Part shown: positions 45,185 to 54,116 of the stretch, piece by piece
Layout of the letters: the number at the start of each line of letters is the position of its first letter
How positions within the stretch are numbered: position 1 is the first letter of the stretch
Origin: Desmonostoc muscorum FACHB-395
Lineage (GTDB): Bacteria; Cyanobacteriota; Cyanobacteriia; Cyanobacteriales; Nostocaceae
Direction of reading: 5' to 3'
Length of the DNA stretch: 55,706 nt
Assembly: GCF_014698035.1 (NCBI RefSeq)
Contig: NZ_JACJSF010000051.1
Span: 1 to 55,706, forward strand
Translations under genes and position numbers: made by a program
The notes under the pieces: generated by a model
The model's database searches: none
What the model saw: the letters and a program-made list of their open reading frames with translations, nothing else
Told to the model about the DNA's origin: nothing

Positions 45185-47593
45185 ATGAAACTAATTTTAC
45201 GATCGCTACTCCAAATTAAGCAAAGTAGCAAATTTATCCTAGCTGTGCTGGTAATCTGCCTGATTATACGCTTATTACCCTATTTTGCGCCCGTTCGAGC
45301 CGCAGATATTGCCCAAAATCAACTGGCAATGCAATTTAGCGATCGCAATGGTTTACCATTAGGAACATTGCTCACCCGTGACCAAGAACATACATCAGTT
45401 GTACCGCTAAATCAAGTTTCGCCCCAGTTTATCCGTGCTATTTTAGCCGCCGAGGATGGCAGCTTTTACCATCACGGCGCGTTGGATATGAAAGCTGTTA
45501 TCCGCGCCAGCAAAGAAGCCATCCACGCGAAACGAATTGTTTCCGGCGCTTCCACTATTACTATGCAACTGTCGCGGATGTTAGATCCCGTCCCCCGCAG
45601 CTTTTCTGGTAAACTGCAAGAGATTTGGCTATCTTGGCGGTTAACAGCAGGGATGAATAAAGATGAAATTCTCTCTGCATATATTAATCGGCTACCAATG
45701 GGCGGGAATATATATGGTGTAGAAGCAGCCGCACAGACTTATTTTTCTATCCCAGCGAGTGAGTTAAATCTTGCTCAAGCCAGTTTGTTGGCCGCTATCC
45801 CCAATAATCCCACATACTTTAACCCTTATGAACATTGGGAACGGTTGAAGCAGCGACAAAAATACGTCCTTAATCGTATGGTAGAGGAAAAATATATTAG
45901 TGGTGCGATGGCTGCGCCAACGTCTTCGTCGAACGCAGACCGAACACAAACCGAAAAAGTTGTGTTTCAATCTCGCCCACGGGGAATTATCGCCGCACCA
46001 CACTTTTTATTTTGGTTAGCCAATCAAATCTCCCCAACTCCCCTTGAAAAGCAGGGCTTAATCCCCCCCTTATTAAGGGGGGTTAGGGGGGATCAATCCG
46101 TTATTCGCACAACTATAAATCGGCCTTTACAGCAGTTTGTCGAAGCACAGGTGCAGCAGGTGATTTCTTCTCTCGCCGCTAATAATGTTCATGATGCAGC
46201 TGCGTTGGTGATTGACAACCACACTGGTGAAGTTTTGGCTTATGTCGGTTCACCTGATTACTTTAATCAAGCAAAACTAGGACGCAATGATGGAGTGCAA
46301 GCGCTACGTCAACCTGGTTCTACCCTCAAGCCTTTTGTGTATGAATTAGCTTTAGAAAAAGGTTTAATTCGCCCAAATACCATTTTGGCAGATGTCCCCG
46401 CCCGTTATGCAATTCCCGGCGCGAGACTTTATAGCCCAACCGACTACACCGAACGCTTTCTTGGCCCTGTGCGGGTGCGAATCGCTTTAGCAAATTCGTT
46501 AAATGTACCCGCAGTCAGGGTTTTAGAAAAAGTAGGTGTGCAGACTTTTTTAGAACGATTGCATCAACTTGGGTTTGAAAATCTCAATCAAACCCCAGAA
46601 CATTACGGTTTAGGGTTAACTCTCGGTAGCGGCGAAGTCAGTTTATGGGAATTAGCTAGAGCTTACGTTACTATGGCACGACTTGGAGAGTCTATCCCTT
46701 TAGTAAGCACATTTTCCGATTCTCCAATCCAAAATCCAAGTTGCGCTGAAAGCGCACCAAATATGCGATGTAACATCCAAAATTCAACGACGATATGGCA
46801 ATTAATTACTAACATCCTCAGTGACAATCATGCTCGTGCCACAGCATTTGGTGTAAACTCCGTGTTAAATTTACCCTTTCCTGTTGCCGTTAAAACTGGC
46901 ACTTCTTCCAATTTTCGTGATACTTGGACAGTTGGCTTCACTACTGATTACACCGTCGCTACTTGGGTAGGCAATTTCAACGGTGAACCGATGCGACAAG
47001 TTTCAGGTGTGACAGGCGCTGCACCTTTGTGGAATCGGATTATGCTACACTTGCACGAACATCAAGAACCAGCAGCTTTTCCGCCTCCAGAAGGTTTAGT
47101 GCAATTACCTATTTGTGCAATTTCGGGATTACGACCAACACCAGATTGTACTTCAGTGGTGCAAGAATATTTCTATCCAGAAGATAAAATTGCCTACGAA
47201 GGTGACAACCAATTTAACTTACCACCAGAGTATAACGAGTGGTTGGCAAAACAACAGCAATCGAGTCTTGTTTCTACCAATTTTAGAATTTTGTCCCCGC
47301 ATCATGGCGATTTATTTTTAGTGTATCCAGGTGAAGAAACAAAGCAAAAACTCGAATTTAAGCTAGCGGGAAATAAATCTGTGTCTGTTGAATGGTGGCT
47401 AAATGGGGAAAAATTAGATACAAATTCAGCTAATTCTTTATTTTGGAATTTGCGCCCTGGAAAGTGGGATTTGGAAGCGAGAAGTGGTGAAATGACTGAT
47501 AAGGTAAGTTTTAAGGTGGAATTAGCTAATATTAAACCTACTCGTCGAGGATTTTCTATCAATAATTCTCAGGTAAAGGGAAATAGCCCATAA
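45185..47593 (+). CDS. pbpC: Penicillin-binding protein 1C (glycosyltransferase-transpeptidase)
   Basis: An 802-residue class A PBP of the 1C type: an N-terminal membrane anchor (about 15-36), GT51 transglycosylase (EDGSFYHHGALD with catalytic Glu, near residue 95) and transpeptidase with STLKPF, SLN and KTGTS motifs. It ends in the BiPBP_C beta domain (about 700-790) that marks PBP1C. It polymerises and crosslinks peptidoglycan in the periplasm. It is divergent from alpha-2-macroglobulin, which is thought to protect the cell when the wall is breached. A palindromic repeat is inserted in frame between the two enzymatic domains (46040-46095). Confidence 0.93.
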   Translation: MKLILRSLLQIKQSSKFILAVLVICLIIRLLPYFAPVRAADIAQNQLAMQFSDRNGLPLGTLLTRDQEHTSVVPLNQVSPQFIRAILAAEDGSFYHHGALDMKAVIRASKEAIHAKRIVSGASTITMQLSRMLDPVPRSFSGKLQEIWLSWRLTAGMNKDEILSAYINRLPMGGNIYGVEAAAQTYFSIPASELNLAQASLLAAIPNNPTYFNPYEHWERLKQRQKYVLNRMVEEKYISGAMAAPTSSSNADRTQTEKVVFQSRPRGIIAAPHFLFWLANQISPTPLEKQGLIPPLLRGVRGDQSVIRTTINRPLQQFVEAQVQQVISSLAANNVHDAAALVIDNHTGEVLAYVGSPDYFNQAKLGRNDGVQALRQPGSTLKPFVYELALEKGLIRPNTILADVPARYAIPGARLYSPTDYTERFLGPVRVRIALANSLNVPAVRVLEKVGVQTFLERLHQLGFENLNQTPEHYGLGLTLGSGEVSLWELARAYVTMARLGESIPLVSTFSDSPIQNPSCAESAPNMRCNIQNSTTIWQLITNILSDNHARATAFGVNSVLNLPFPVAVKTGTSSNFRDTWTVGFTTDYTVATWVGNFNGEPMRQVSGVTGAAPLWNRIMLHLHEHQEPAAFPPPEGLVQLPICAISGLRPTPDCTSVVQEYFYPEDKIAYEGDNQFNLPPEYNEWLAKQQQSSLVSTNFRILSPHHGDLFLVYPGEETKQKLEFKLAGNKSVSVEWWLNGEKLDTNSANSLFWNLRPGKWDLEARSGEMTDKVSFKVELANIKPTRRGFSINNSQVKGNSP
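46040..46095. repeat. Palindromic repeat inserted in frame in pbpC
   Basis: Contains the perfect palindrome CCCCCCTTATTAAGGGGGG (46064-46082) with flanking GCAGGGCTTAAT and TTAGGGGGGATC words, a widespread Nostoc repeat. It translates in frame as LEKQGLIPPLLRGVRGD in the linker between transglycosylase and transpeptidase. Confidence 0.75.
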
Positions 47594-47771
47594 TTAAAGA
47601 GTAAGCTAACGCGCCTACATATTGCAATATTTTCCGTGTAGACCGTCATTAGTCATTTGTGTTTACCAAGGACAAAGGACAATTGACAAAGGACAACCTC
47701 ACCAGTTGATGTGCAATCTTATTTGCATAACAGCTTAATGCCTTACCTTGCTAGAAGGCATTGATTAAAAA

Positions 47772-47790
47772 AGGCAGGAATTACCTGCCT
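47772..47790 (-). terminator. Rho-independent terminator of the minus-strand kinase
   Basis: On the minus strand AGGCAGG pairs with CCTGCCT around a 5-base loop and is followed by TTTTTT. It lies about 145 bases past the stop of the kinase at 47937-49541. On the plus strand it also closes pbpC, but without a U-run. Confidence 0.8.
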
Positions 47791-47936
47791 AGTTCCGTTA
47801 AACAGTTTAATGAGTGAATTATTGCAGAGCGTATTGACAAAACCATTGCAAGATTATGTCAAAGATATGACTATAAAAATAATACGCTTGGGTTAGCCCT
47901 AAAAACCTAGAAAATCCCAAATGAATTTATATTTAC

Positions 47937-49541
47937 TTACTGCATATGCTTGATGGGAATCTCAATTACAAATTCTGTACCCTTCCCAGGTGCAGAAATA
48001 CAGTTGATTTTTCCCTTATGCTTCTCTACTATAATTTGGTAACTGATAGATAATCCTAAGCCAGTACCTTTACCTACAGGCTTAGTAGTAAAAAAAGGGT
48101 CAAACAATCTAGTCTTAACTTTCTCTGATATTCCTATCCCATTGTCTTTAATACTAATAATTACAAAATCTTCATTTTCAACTTTAGTATGGATAATAAT
48201 AGAATTTAGATGTTTTTTTAAATCTTTTTTTAAATGCTCCTCTTGCTGTTCATATAAAGCATCAATAGCATTACTTAAGATATTCATAAATACCTGATTT
48301 AGCCCTCCTGCATAACATTCAACCAGAGGCAAATTACCATAATTTTTAATTATTGCAATTTCTTGCTGCTTATGATTTTCTTTAAGGCGATGCTCTAAAA
48401 TTACTAGCGTGCTATTAATTCCTTCATGAATATCAACAGGTTTCATTTCTGCTTCATCAAGACGCGAGAAGTTCCGCAAAGTTAGCACAATCTCACAAAT
48501 GCGCTCAGTACCAATTTCCATTGAGGATAATATTTTTGGCAAATCATCAAGAATAAACTCTAAATCTATCTTGTTAATCAAACTAGTTATTTCTGGATTA
48601 TAATTACAATTTTCTTGCTGATACAGGTTAATTAAAGTTAGTAATTGCTGACTATATTTTCTAATATGTATTAGATTTCCATAAATGAAATTAACTGGAT
48701 TATTGATTTCATGAGCAACACCAGCAACTAACTGACCTAATGAGGACATTTTTTCGGTTTGAACAAGTTGTACTTGAGTATATTGTAATTCTTGTAGTGT
48801 CTGTTCTAGTTGAATATTTTTGTGTTCTAATTTTGCCGTTCTCTCCGCCACTTGCATTTCCAATCTACAATTTGTTTCTTCTAAGGCGGCTTGAGCAATT
48901 TTTTTATCTTTTAAGTATTGCTGCAATAAATTCAATACTAAAAGCCATGCTGGAATCAGTAGTGCTAAACTTATAACAGATTCTAAAACTGCCCAAAATA
49001 TTCTTTTATAATATTCATCAACCTTTTGCTGTAACTGAAGTAGAATATTACGATTTCTTTTGGCAACACCATCAGCATAAATGTGTTTCTGAGTTTCATA
49101 TTCTCGGCTAGAAAGTAGTAGTCGTGCTGTCTCTTTTTGATTTTTGCTAACTAACTCAAAAGATTTATATTCCATTGCGACCAAAAGCTGATTAGCAACA
49201 TCAATTTTTTGGGCATCCTCATTTTGATATGCTTTAGGAGCCAGTTTGATAGATTCTTTAATAGCAATATCGAGTTTAGGCTCAAATTGGCGATATCGTT
49301 TTTCCCAGATAGAGTTTCCTGTAGCAGCATTCATCCGAGCTGACATCGTTAATACTTCATCAAGATAAGTAATTTCATCACTCAGCGTTTGTAGTTTAAA
49401 TTCATGTTTAATAATACTATTGAAGTTATAGTATACTTCCCAGTTAAGCCAAATTTGAGGAATAAACAAGAGTAATGTCAGCAGTACTGTTACAGTTACT
49501 AGTTGAGAAGAAACAAATCTCAGTTTGTAAGGCAGGCGCAT
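47937..49541 (-). CDS. Membrane sensor histidine kinase with helical periplasmic domain
   Basis: A 534-residue kinase with TM1 (about 10-30), a roughly 150-residue helical periplasmic domain resembling the four-helix-bundle sensors of chemoreceptors, and TM2 (about 182-205). A coiled coil follows, then the phosphoacceptor H277 (VAGVAHEINNPVNFIYGN) and HATPase_c (NQVFMNILSNAIDAL, DNGIGIS, FDPFFTTKPVGKGTGLGL). There is no receiver domain and no partner regulator next to it. A clear rho-independent terminator follows. The core is paralogous to the kinases at 9421 and 36041, with a different sensor attached. Confidence 0.9.
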   Translation of the reverse strand: MRLPYKLRFVSSQLVTVTVLLTLLLFIPQIWLNWEVYYNFNSIIKHEFKLQTLSDEITYLDEVLTMSARMNAATGNSIWEKRYRQFEPKLDIAIKESIKLAPKAYQNEDAQKIDVANQLLVAMEYKSFELVSKNQKETARLLLSSREYETQKHIYADGVAKRNRNILLQLQQKVDEYYKRIFWAVLESVISLALLIPAWLLVLNLLQQYLKDKKIAQAALEETNCRLEMQVAERTAKLEHKNIQLEQTLQELQYTQVQLVQTEKMSSLGQLVAGVAHEINNPVNFIYGNLIHIRKYSQQLLTLINLYQQENCNYNPEITSLINKIDLEFILDDLPKILSSMEIGTERICEIVLTLRNFSRLDEAEMKPVDIHEGINSTLVILEHRLKENHKQQEIAIIKNYGNLPLVECYAGGLNQVFMNILSNAIDALYEQQEEHLKKDLKKHLNSIIIHTKVENEDFVIISIKDNGIGISEKVKTRLFDPFFTTKPVGKGTGLGLSISYQIIVEKHKGKINCISAPGKGTEFVIEIPIKHMQ

Positions 49542-50134
49542 TTTTATATTGTTTTTTTAGAGAGATTATAATGTGTATTAACTAAAATTAACACTTCCCA
49601 TAAGCCTTTTTTTCAGTATTAATACCGAATAAATAGTGTGAAAAACTTTTTCAAGCAACATTAATAAACTATTAGAATAATGTATTAAGCAAATTTCAAA
49701 ATCATTTTCTAGCTAATTATGTAAACTAAATCCTAATAATTTGGCTTTTAAAAAAAATATTTAATTATTATAATTACTATTGGATTTTTGAACATGATTA
49801 GGTATTGTAGAGTGTGTTTGAAGGGAGTTTGTAACGCATCATTATCGAGGTTTGGGTGTTCTACGCTATCGTTAATACACCCTACGTATATTTTCAGAAT
49901 ATCAAACCGAATTTATATATATACTATTTGAAAATATTCATCTAAATTAAGAGCTAAATAAAGAATCATCGGTTGATACAGATTGCTGCAATAGCTTTAT
50001 CATGCTTTAGTTGATGGGCTTTTTATCACAGTCCTGAATTCGATAGAATATGTTACTTGATATGGGCAACTAGCTAGATGCCAAAAAGTGTCAAACTAAA
50101 TATAAAGTTTATAGAAAAACCGCAAACTCAAACT
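49542..50134. other. AT-rich intergenic region
   Basis: About 590 bases between the divergent kinase and the first RCCR-like gene. The TGTAGAGTGTGTTTGAAGGG / TACACCCTACG block (49808-49885) is a repeat-type palindrome. Nothing coding is seen. Confidence 0.45.
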
Positions 50135-50917
50135 ATGACTCAGCAACCAAGCGATCTAGACAATAAGGCTGTATTTGAAAAGTTGTGGAGAATTACAAAA
50201 GAACTCCACCAAAAACTAGAGGCTCGTTTCCATTTACATCCAGACCCTTCTGTAGAAGATTTACAGCAATACAGCAGTCTCGATGGCAATATGAAGGGTT
50301 CACTGACTGCTTTTTCTGGGGAAGAAATTGACTGGCTGGTGCATTCGTGGCTAGGAAACCCGGAAAAATCAAACTTTAGCACTATGCGTCTCACCACTTG
50401 GTTGAAGTCGCATATTCAGGTTCCCCATTTGGCTTTTGAGTTTGGCACACTTCCAAATGGAAATATATTATTTTATATAGATTACATTGCCCGAACTGAG
50501 CTTTTAACCGATTTGGCATATCTCGATCGCTACTATGAGCCAGTTAATCAAACATTCTTAAAGTTACAGGAAGATTCGCGCCTCAAGGTATTTACCAGCA
50601 AAAGTCTGTATCTTCGATTATTTCAATCGCCTGTTAAATTGTGCTACACAGGCGCACCCACCTTGGACACCCTCGAACTGATTCGCACACTTGCACACGA
50701 AACACTCGATCGCTGGCTAACTTGGGTAGATACAGCTGAACCCTTACCAGAAGATGCACGCATCGCTTTGGCAGCCCGTGATTTGTTGGTAAGGCGTACC
50801 AGTACTGAACGCGATCCAGGTAATAAATTTGTCGCACAGATGTTTGGTTCTGAGTTGGCAGATAAACTTGTGCGATCGCTCTGGGGAGGTGCAATCGTTA
50901 AGAAAATTTGTACATAG
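50135..50917 (+). CDS. Red chlorophyll catabolite reductase-like protein (copy 1)
   Basis: A 260-residue protein of the RCCR family, related to ferredoxin-dependent bilin reductases. The central block ARTELLTDLAYLDRYYEPVN and the C-terminal VRRTSTERDPGNK...MFGSELADKLVRSLW match, from memory, plant RCCR (HRKDL...DYLKEYY; FRRKSIEDD...MFGEEVSSRVV). Plant RCCR reduces the red chlorophyll breakdown product to a colourless bilin; the cyanobacterial substrate is unknown. The start at 50135 is chosen because the paralogue (52163-52924) begins at the same point; the frame is open to 50078. Its 3' end runs into a truncated copy of the next gene, showing that it arose by duplication. Confidence 0.75.
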   Translation: MTQQPSDLDNKAVFEKLWRITKELHQKLEARFHLHPDPSVEDLQQYSSLDGNMKGSLTAFSGEEIDWLVHSWLGNPEKSNFSTMRLTTWLKSHIQVPHLAFEFGTLPNGNILFYIDYIARTELLTDLAYLDRYYEPVNQTFLKLQEDSRLKVFTSKSLYLRLFQSPVKLCYTGAPTLDTLELIRTLAHETLDRWLTWVDTAEPLPEDARIALAARDLLVRRTSTERDPGNKFVAQMFGSELADKLVRSLWGGAIVKKICT

Positions 50918-50918
50918 C

Positions 50919-50990
50919 AGGGCAGATAATATTGATAATCTCAACTCATTCCGGATCTTGGCACTGCAAGTTACCTCTCACCTAGCTTAA
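50919..50990 (+). pseudogene. Truncated 5' remnant of the nitrilase-fold gene
   Basis: The 24 codons after the first RCCR-like gene (RADNIDNLNSFRILALQVTS) match the N-terminus of the nitrilase-fold protein at 52950 (ADNTDNLNSFRALALQVTC). The start ATG has become AGG and the frame stops at TAA 50988-50990. This is the stub of a duplicated RCCR-nitrilase unit. Confidence 0.85.
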
Positions 50991-51042
50991 TCAGTTGCTC
51001 TGAGCAACTGGTTAAAGGTAAGCAGACTTTTGCCACAGTGTA

Positions 51043-51978
51043 CTAATGCGATCGCAGACTCTCATAGGTGAGTTCCGCATTTGACCAGTGAGTTTCTGCC
51101 AAAAATTCACTAAATGTTGTTAGAAGTCCAGGAAACTCTTCTCGTAAACGCTGGACATCGGCTTGATAACCTTGCTTGCGATACCACTGAATCAAATCGA
51201 ACAGTTCTTTTTGCAGTAAGAGTAAGAAAATCCAAGCAGGTGTCTCTTTATGGACAACTTTTATCCCCTGCGCTTGAGAGAATGCCTCTGCCATTTGCTT
51301 TGGAGTCAACACATCACCAGCTAGCTCAATTTCTTGACCAATATACTTGGTAGGATGTTTGATTACATAGGCAGCAACGCGGCCCATATCCTTAGTTGTA
51401 ATTAGATGAAGCTGCTTGTCTGGCTGAATTGAAAATGGGAAACTACCTTTGAGAATAGAAGGTCGCGTGTACTTCTTCCAAAACTCCTCCATAAACAAGC
51501 AAGCTCGCAACATAGTAGTCGGTAAGCCCGCTTCTTTGAGAATTTTCTCTACTTGATATTTTTGCTCAATGCGAGGGATTCCGGAATTCCTATCCGCCCC
51601 ACCTGCGGAATTGTAGACAAAGTGCTTAATTTCAGCTTGCTTGGCAGCTTGTGCAACTCGCCTTGCTCTCTCTACCTCTAGCGGGTCAATTTTAGCGGAG
51701 TCCGCAGAAGTGGCGTGGCAGTAAACAGCCGAAATTCCTGCAAAGGCTGCTATGAGAGAAGTTTCATCGTCGAGGTTGGCTTTTACCAGTTCAACTCCGG
51801 CATCATTGAGCTTTGCAAGAGTTGGACGATTAAAGTCAATTTCTCTAGTGATGACTCGCAGGTTGGTAACTCCCTGTTCGAGAAATCCCTTGACGACATT
51901 TCCACCTGTGCCGCCAGTAACTCCGATGAGTAAAACTTTATCGGTGTTTGACTCTGTGCGATCGCGGAAATTTGACAT
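51043..51978 (-). CDS. NmrA-type atypical short-chain dehydrogenase
   Basis: A 311-residue NAD(P)-binding protein with the Rossmann motif VTGGTGGNVVKGF near residues 15-27, the TREIDF cofactor-recognition stretch, and VYNSAGGADR near residue 118, with an active-site region lacking the classic YxxxK. The NmrA-like family contains redox-sensing regulators and reductases. The start is placed at the Met 51978; the frame is open to 52191 but the extra 71 residues look non-coding and would overlap the next gene's promoter. It lies between the two RCCR-like genes on the other strand. A role in tetrapyrrole breakdown is possible but only by association. Confidence 0.82.
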   Translation of the reverse strand: MSNFRDRTESNTDKVLLIGVTGGTGGNVVKGFLEQGVTNLRVITREIDFNRPTLAKLNDAGVELVKANLDDETSLIAAFAGISAVYCHATSADSAKIDPLEVERARRVAQAAKQAEIKHFVYNSAGGADRNSGIPRIEQKYQVEKILKEAGLPTTMLRACLFMEEFWKKYTRPSILKGSFPFSIQPDKQLHLITTKDMGRVAAYVIKHPTKYIGQEIELAGDVLTPKQMAEAFSQAQGIKVVHKETPAWIFLLLLQKELFDLIQWYRKQGYQADVQRLREEFPGLLTTFSEFLAETHWSNAELTYESLRSH

Positions 51979-52162
51979 TCTCTCTTCTACCTGGAGTTTT
52001 TTGTTTAAATTAAGTTTATCCAAAGACAGGAGAAGCAAACAATAATTCCACGCCATTTTACAGTTGTTCTGGCTCAGTGAAAGAATTCTGGCAGAAGCTA
52101 GATGCTGGTTTTTTGCTTTTATATTATGTTTGTTTGCATTCTTATCTAAAAGGGTACAAACA

Positions 52163-52924
52163 ATGCTTGAGCAGCAAATTAATGTAGACAATACAGCCTT
52201 ATTTGAGCAGTTGTGGGGTTGGACAAATGAACTCCGTGAGAAAATAGACGCTTTTTTTGAATTACATTCAGATCCGTCTACCGAAAACTTTCAAAAGTAC
52301 TCTGCCTTGATTGGAGAAGCGCACGGCTCACTCAATACCTTCTCTGGCCCAGAAATTGATTGGCTTGTGCATTCATGGTTGCGCGAACCTAAATCTGGCT
52401 TTTGCAATATGCACCTAACTGTTTGGCTCAAGTCGCAGATTCGTGTTCCTCATTTGGCTATTGTCTTTGCCACGGTTCCAGAACTGTTCTTTTTTATAGA
52501 TTACGTCCCTCGCACTGATCTATTCACTGACCTCGACTATTTGGATCGTTACTACGAACCTGTGAACCAGACATATTTGGCGTTCCTGAAAGATTCACGT
52601 TTTCAGCAGTATATTAGCAAAACGCTGTATATCCGTCAGGTACAATCTCATACTAGTTTGTGTTACACCAGTCCAGTTACAGAAGAGACACTTGCTCGTG
52701 TCCACACGGTAGCGCATGAGATGATAGATCGTTGGCTAGATTGGGTAGATGAAGCTGAACCAGTAGCGCAATCAGAACGGACTGCTTTATCTAAGCGTGA
52801 CTTATTTGTGCGCCGAACTGTTGCAGAACGCGACCCAGACAACCAAATTGCTGTGCGGCTATTTGGGGCAGAAATGACGGATAAATTAGTGCGATCGCTC
52901 TGGGGTGGCGAGCGTATTCTATAA
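52163..52924 (+). CDS. Red chlorophyll catabolite reductase-like protein (copy 2)
   Basis: A 253-residue RCCR-family protein, clearly paralogous to the copy at 50135 (both share DWLVHSWL, VPHLA, DYLDRYYEPVNQT, and RRT...ERDP...LFGAEMTDKLVRSLWGG). It is taken from the Met at 52163, although the frame is open to 52064. The stop is 25 bases before the nitrilase-fold gene, so the two form an operon, mirrored by the remnant after copy 1. The keeping of two diverged copies suggests different substrates or regulation. Confidence 0.78.
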   Translation: MLEQQINVDNTALFEQLWGWTNELREKIDAFFELHSDPSTENFQKYSALIGEAHGSLNTFSGPEIDWLVHSWLREPKSGFCNMHLTVWLKSQIRVPHLAIVFATVPELFFFIDYVPRTDLFTDLDYLDRYYEPVNQTYLAFLKDSRFQQYISKTLYIRQVQSHTSLCYTSPVTEETLARVHTVAHEMIDRWLDWVDEAEPVAQSERTALSKRDLFVRRTVAERDPDNQIAVRLFGAEMTDKLVRSLWGGERIL

Positions 52925-52949
52925 AGTAGTAAAAAAATTTGGATACAGC

Positions 52950-53993
52950 ATGGCAGATAATACTGATAATCTCAACTCATTCCGGGCCTTGGCACTCCAA
53001 GTTACCTGTCATGCAGTCAACCAAGCAACTGATCGCCACGAAGCGCGATCACTCATGCAAAACACTATCAACCGCCTAGCTCAACAAATTGCTGCCAGTA
53101 TCGCTTTCATTGGCTTTGATTGTCGTTTAATTGTACTGCCAGAATATTTCCTCACAGGTTTTCCAATGGGAGATAGTCTCGGAGGATGGGCAGAAAAAGC
53201 CTGTATAGAAATGGCTGGTGCAGAGTATGAGGCGCTGGGTAAAATTGCCCAAAAGCATAAAATATTTTTAGCTGGTAACGCCTACGAAGTTGATCCCAAC
53301 TTTCCTGGATTGTACTTCCAAACCTGCTTTATTCTTGACCCCTCCGGCTCAATCGTCTTGCGATATCGGCGGCTAAATTCCTTATTTGCTCCCACTCCTC
53401 ATGATGTTTGGGATAAATATCTTGACTGTTATGGTTTAGAGGGAGTTTTCCCAGTAGCCAAAACTGCGATCGGTAATTTAGCAGCTTTAGCATCAGAAGA
53501 AATTTTATATCCAGAAGTGGCAAGATGTCTGGCGATGCGAGGAGCAGAGATTTTTGTCCATTCCACTTCGGAAGTATACAACAAAAACCTCACTCCCAAA
53601 GACGCGGCAAAAATCACTCGCGCCGTCGAAAATATGGCTTACGTGGTTTCAGCCAATACCGCAGGTATCGCTAATATTGCCATCCCCATAGCTTCGGCTG
53701 ATGGTGGTTCTAAAATCATCGATCATCGCGGAATCGTTTTAGCCGAGACAGGTGCAGGTGAGAGCATGGCAGCGTTTGCCGAGATTGATTTAGGAGCCTT
53801 ACGCCGCGATCGCCGCCGACCGGGGTTACATAATTTACTTGCTCGCCAACGCTTTGAACTATACGCCGAAAGTTATCACCAATCACACTTTTACCCAGCT
53901 AATACTATGCTGGAGGGAGAAATAGACCGCAAACACTTTTTGCAAACCCAGCAAGCCACAATTGATCGGTTAGCCCAACTGGGGATAATTTGA
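52950..53993 (+). CDS. Nitrilase-fold protein lacking the catalytic Cys (probable pseudoenzyme)
   Basis: A 347-residue member of the carbon-nitrogen hydrolase superfamily: the catalytic Glu is kept in LIVLPEYFLTGFPMG, but the catalytic Lys is Arg in LRYRRLN. The position of the nucleophile Cys (usually CxExxxPE) reads ASEEILYPE, giving Ser. Loss of Cys and Lys together predicts loss of amidase/nitrilase chemistry, so it may be a regulatory or binding protein. The start is the Met at 52950, matching the duplicated stub at 50919; the frame is open to 52905. It follows RCCR copy 2 and precedes an aldehyde dehydrogenase on the same strand. Confidence 0.82.
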   Translation: MADNTDNLNSFRALALQVTCHAVNQATDRHEARSLMQNTINRLAQQIAASIAFIGFDCRLIVLPEYFLTGFPMGDSLGGWAEKACIEMAGAEYEALGKIAQKHKIFLAGNAYEVDPNFPGLYFQTCFILDPSGSIVLRYRRLNSLFAPTPHDVWDKYLDCYGLEGVFPVAKTAIGNLAALASEEILYPEVARCLAMRGAEIFVHSTSEVYNKNLTPKDAAKITRAVENMAYVVSANTAGIANIAIPIASADGGSKIIDHRGIVLAETGAGESMAAFAEIDLGALRRDRRRPGLHNLLARQRFELYAESYHQSHFYPANTMLEGEIDRKHFLQTQQATIDRLAQLGII

Positions 53994-54116
53994 ATTGGGG
54001 AATGGGGAATGGGGAATAGGGAATAGGGAATGGGGAATGGGGAAGGAGAATTATTGATTAATGCCCAATGACCAATGACAAATGACCAATGACAAATGAC
54101 CAATGACAAATGACCA
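53994..54116. repeat. Heptamer tandem repeats (GGGGAAT and CCAATGACAAATGA units)
   Basis: About eight GGGGAAT-type units (53996-54044) followed by about four CCAATGACAAATGA units (54065-54122). These are classical Nostoc short tandem repeats. The ATG of the next gene lies in the last unit. Confidence 0.85.
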
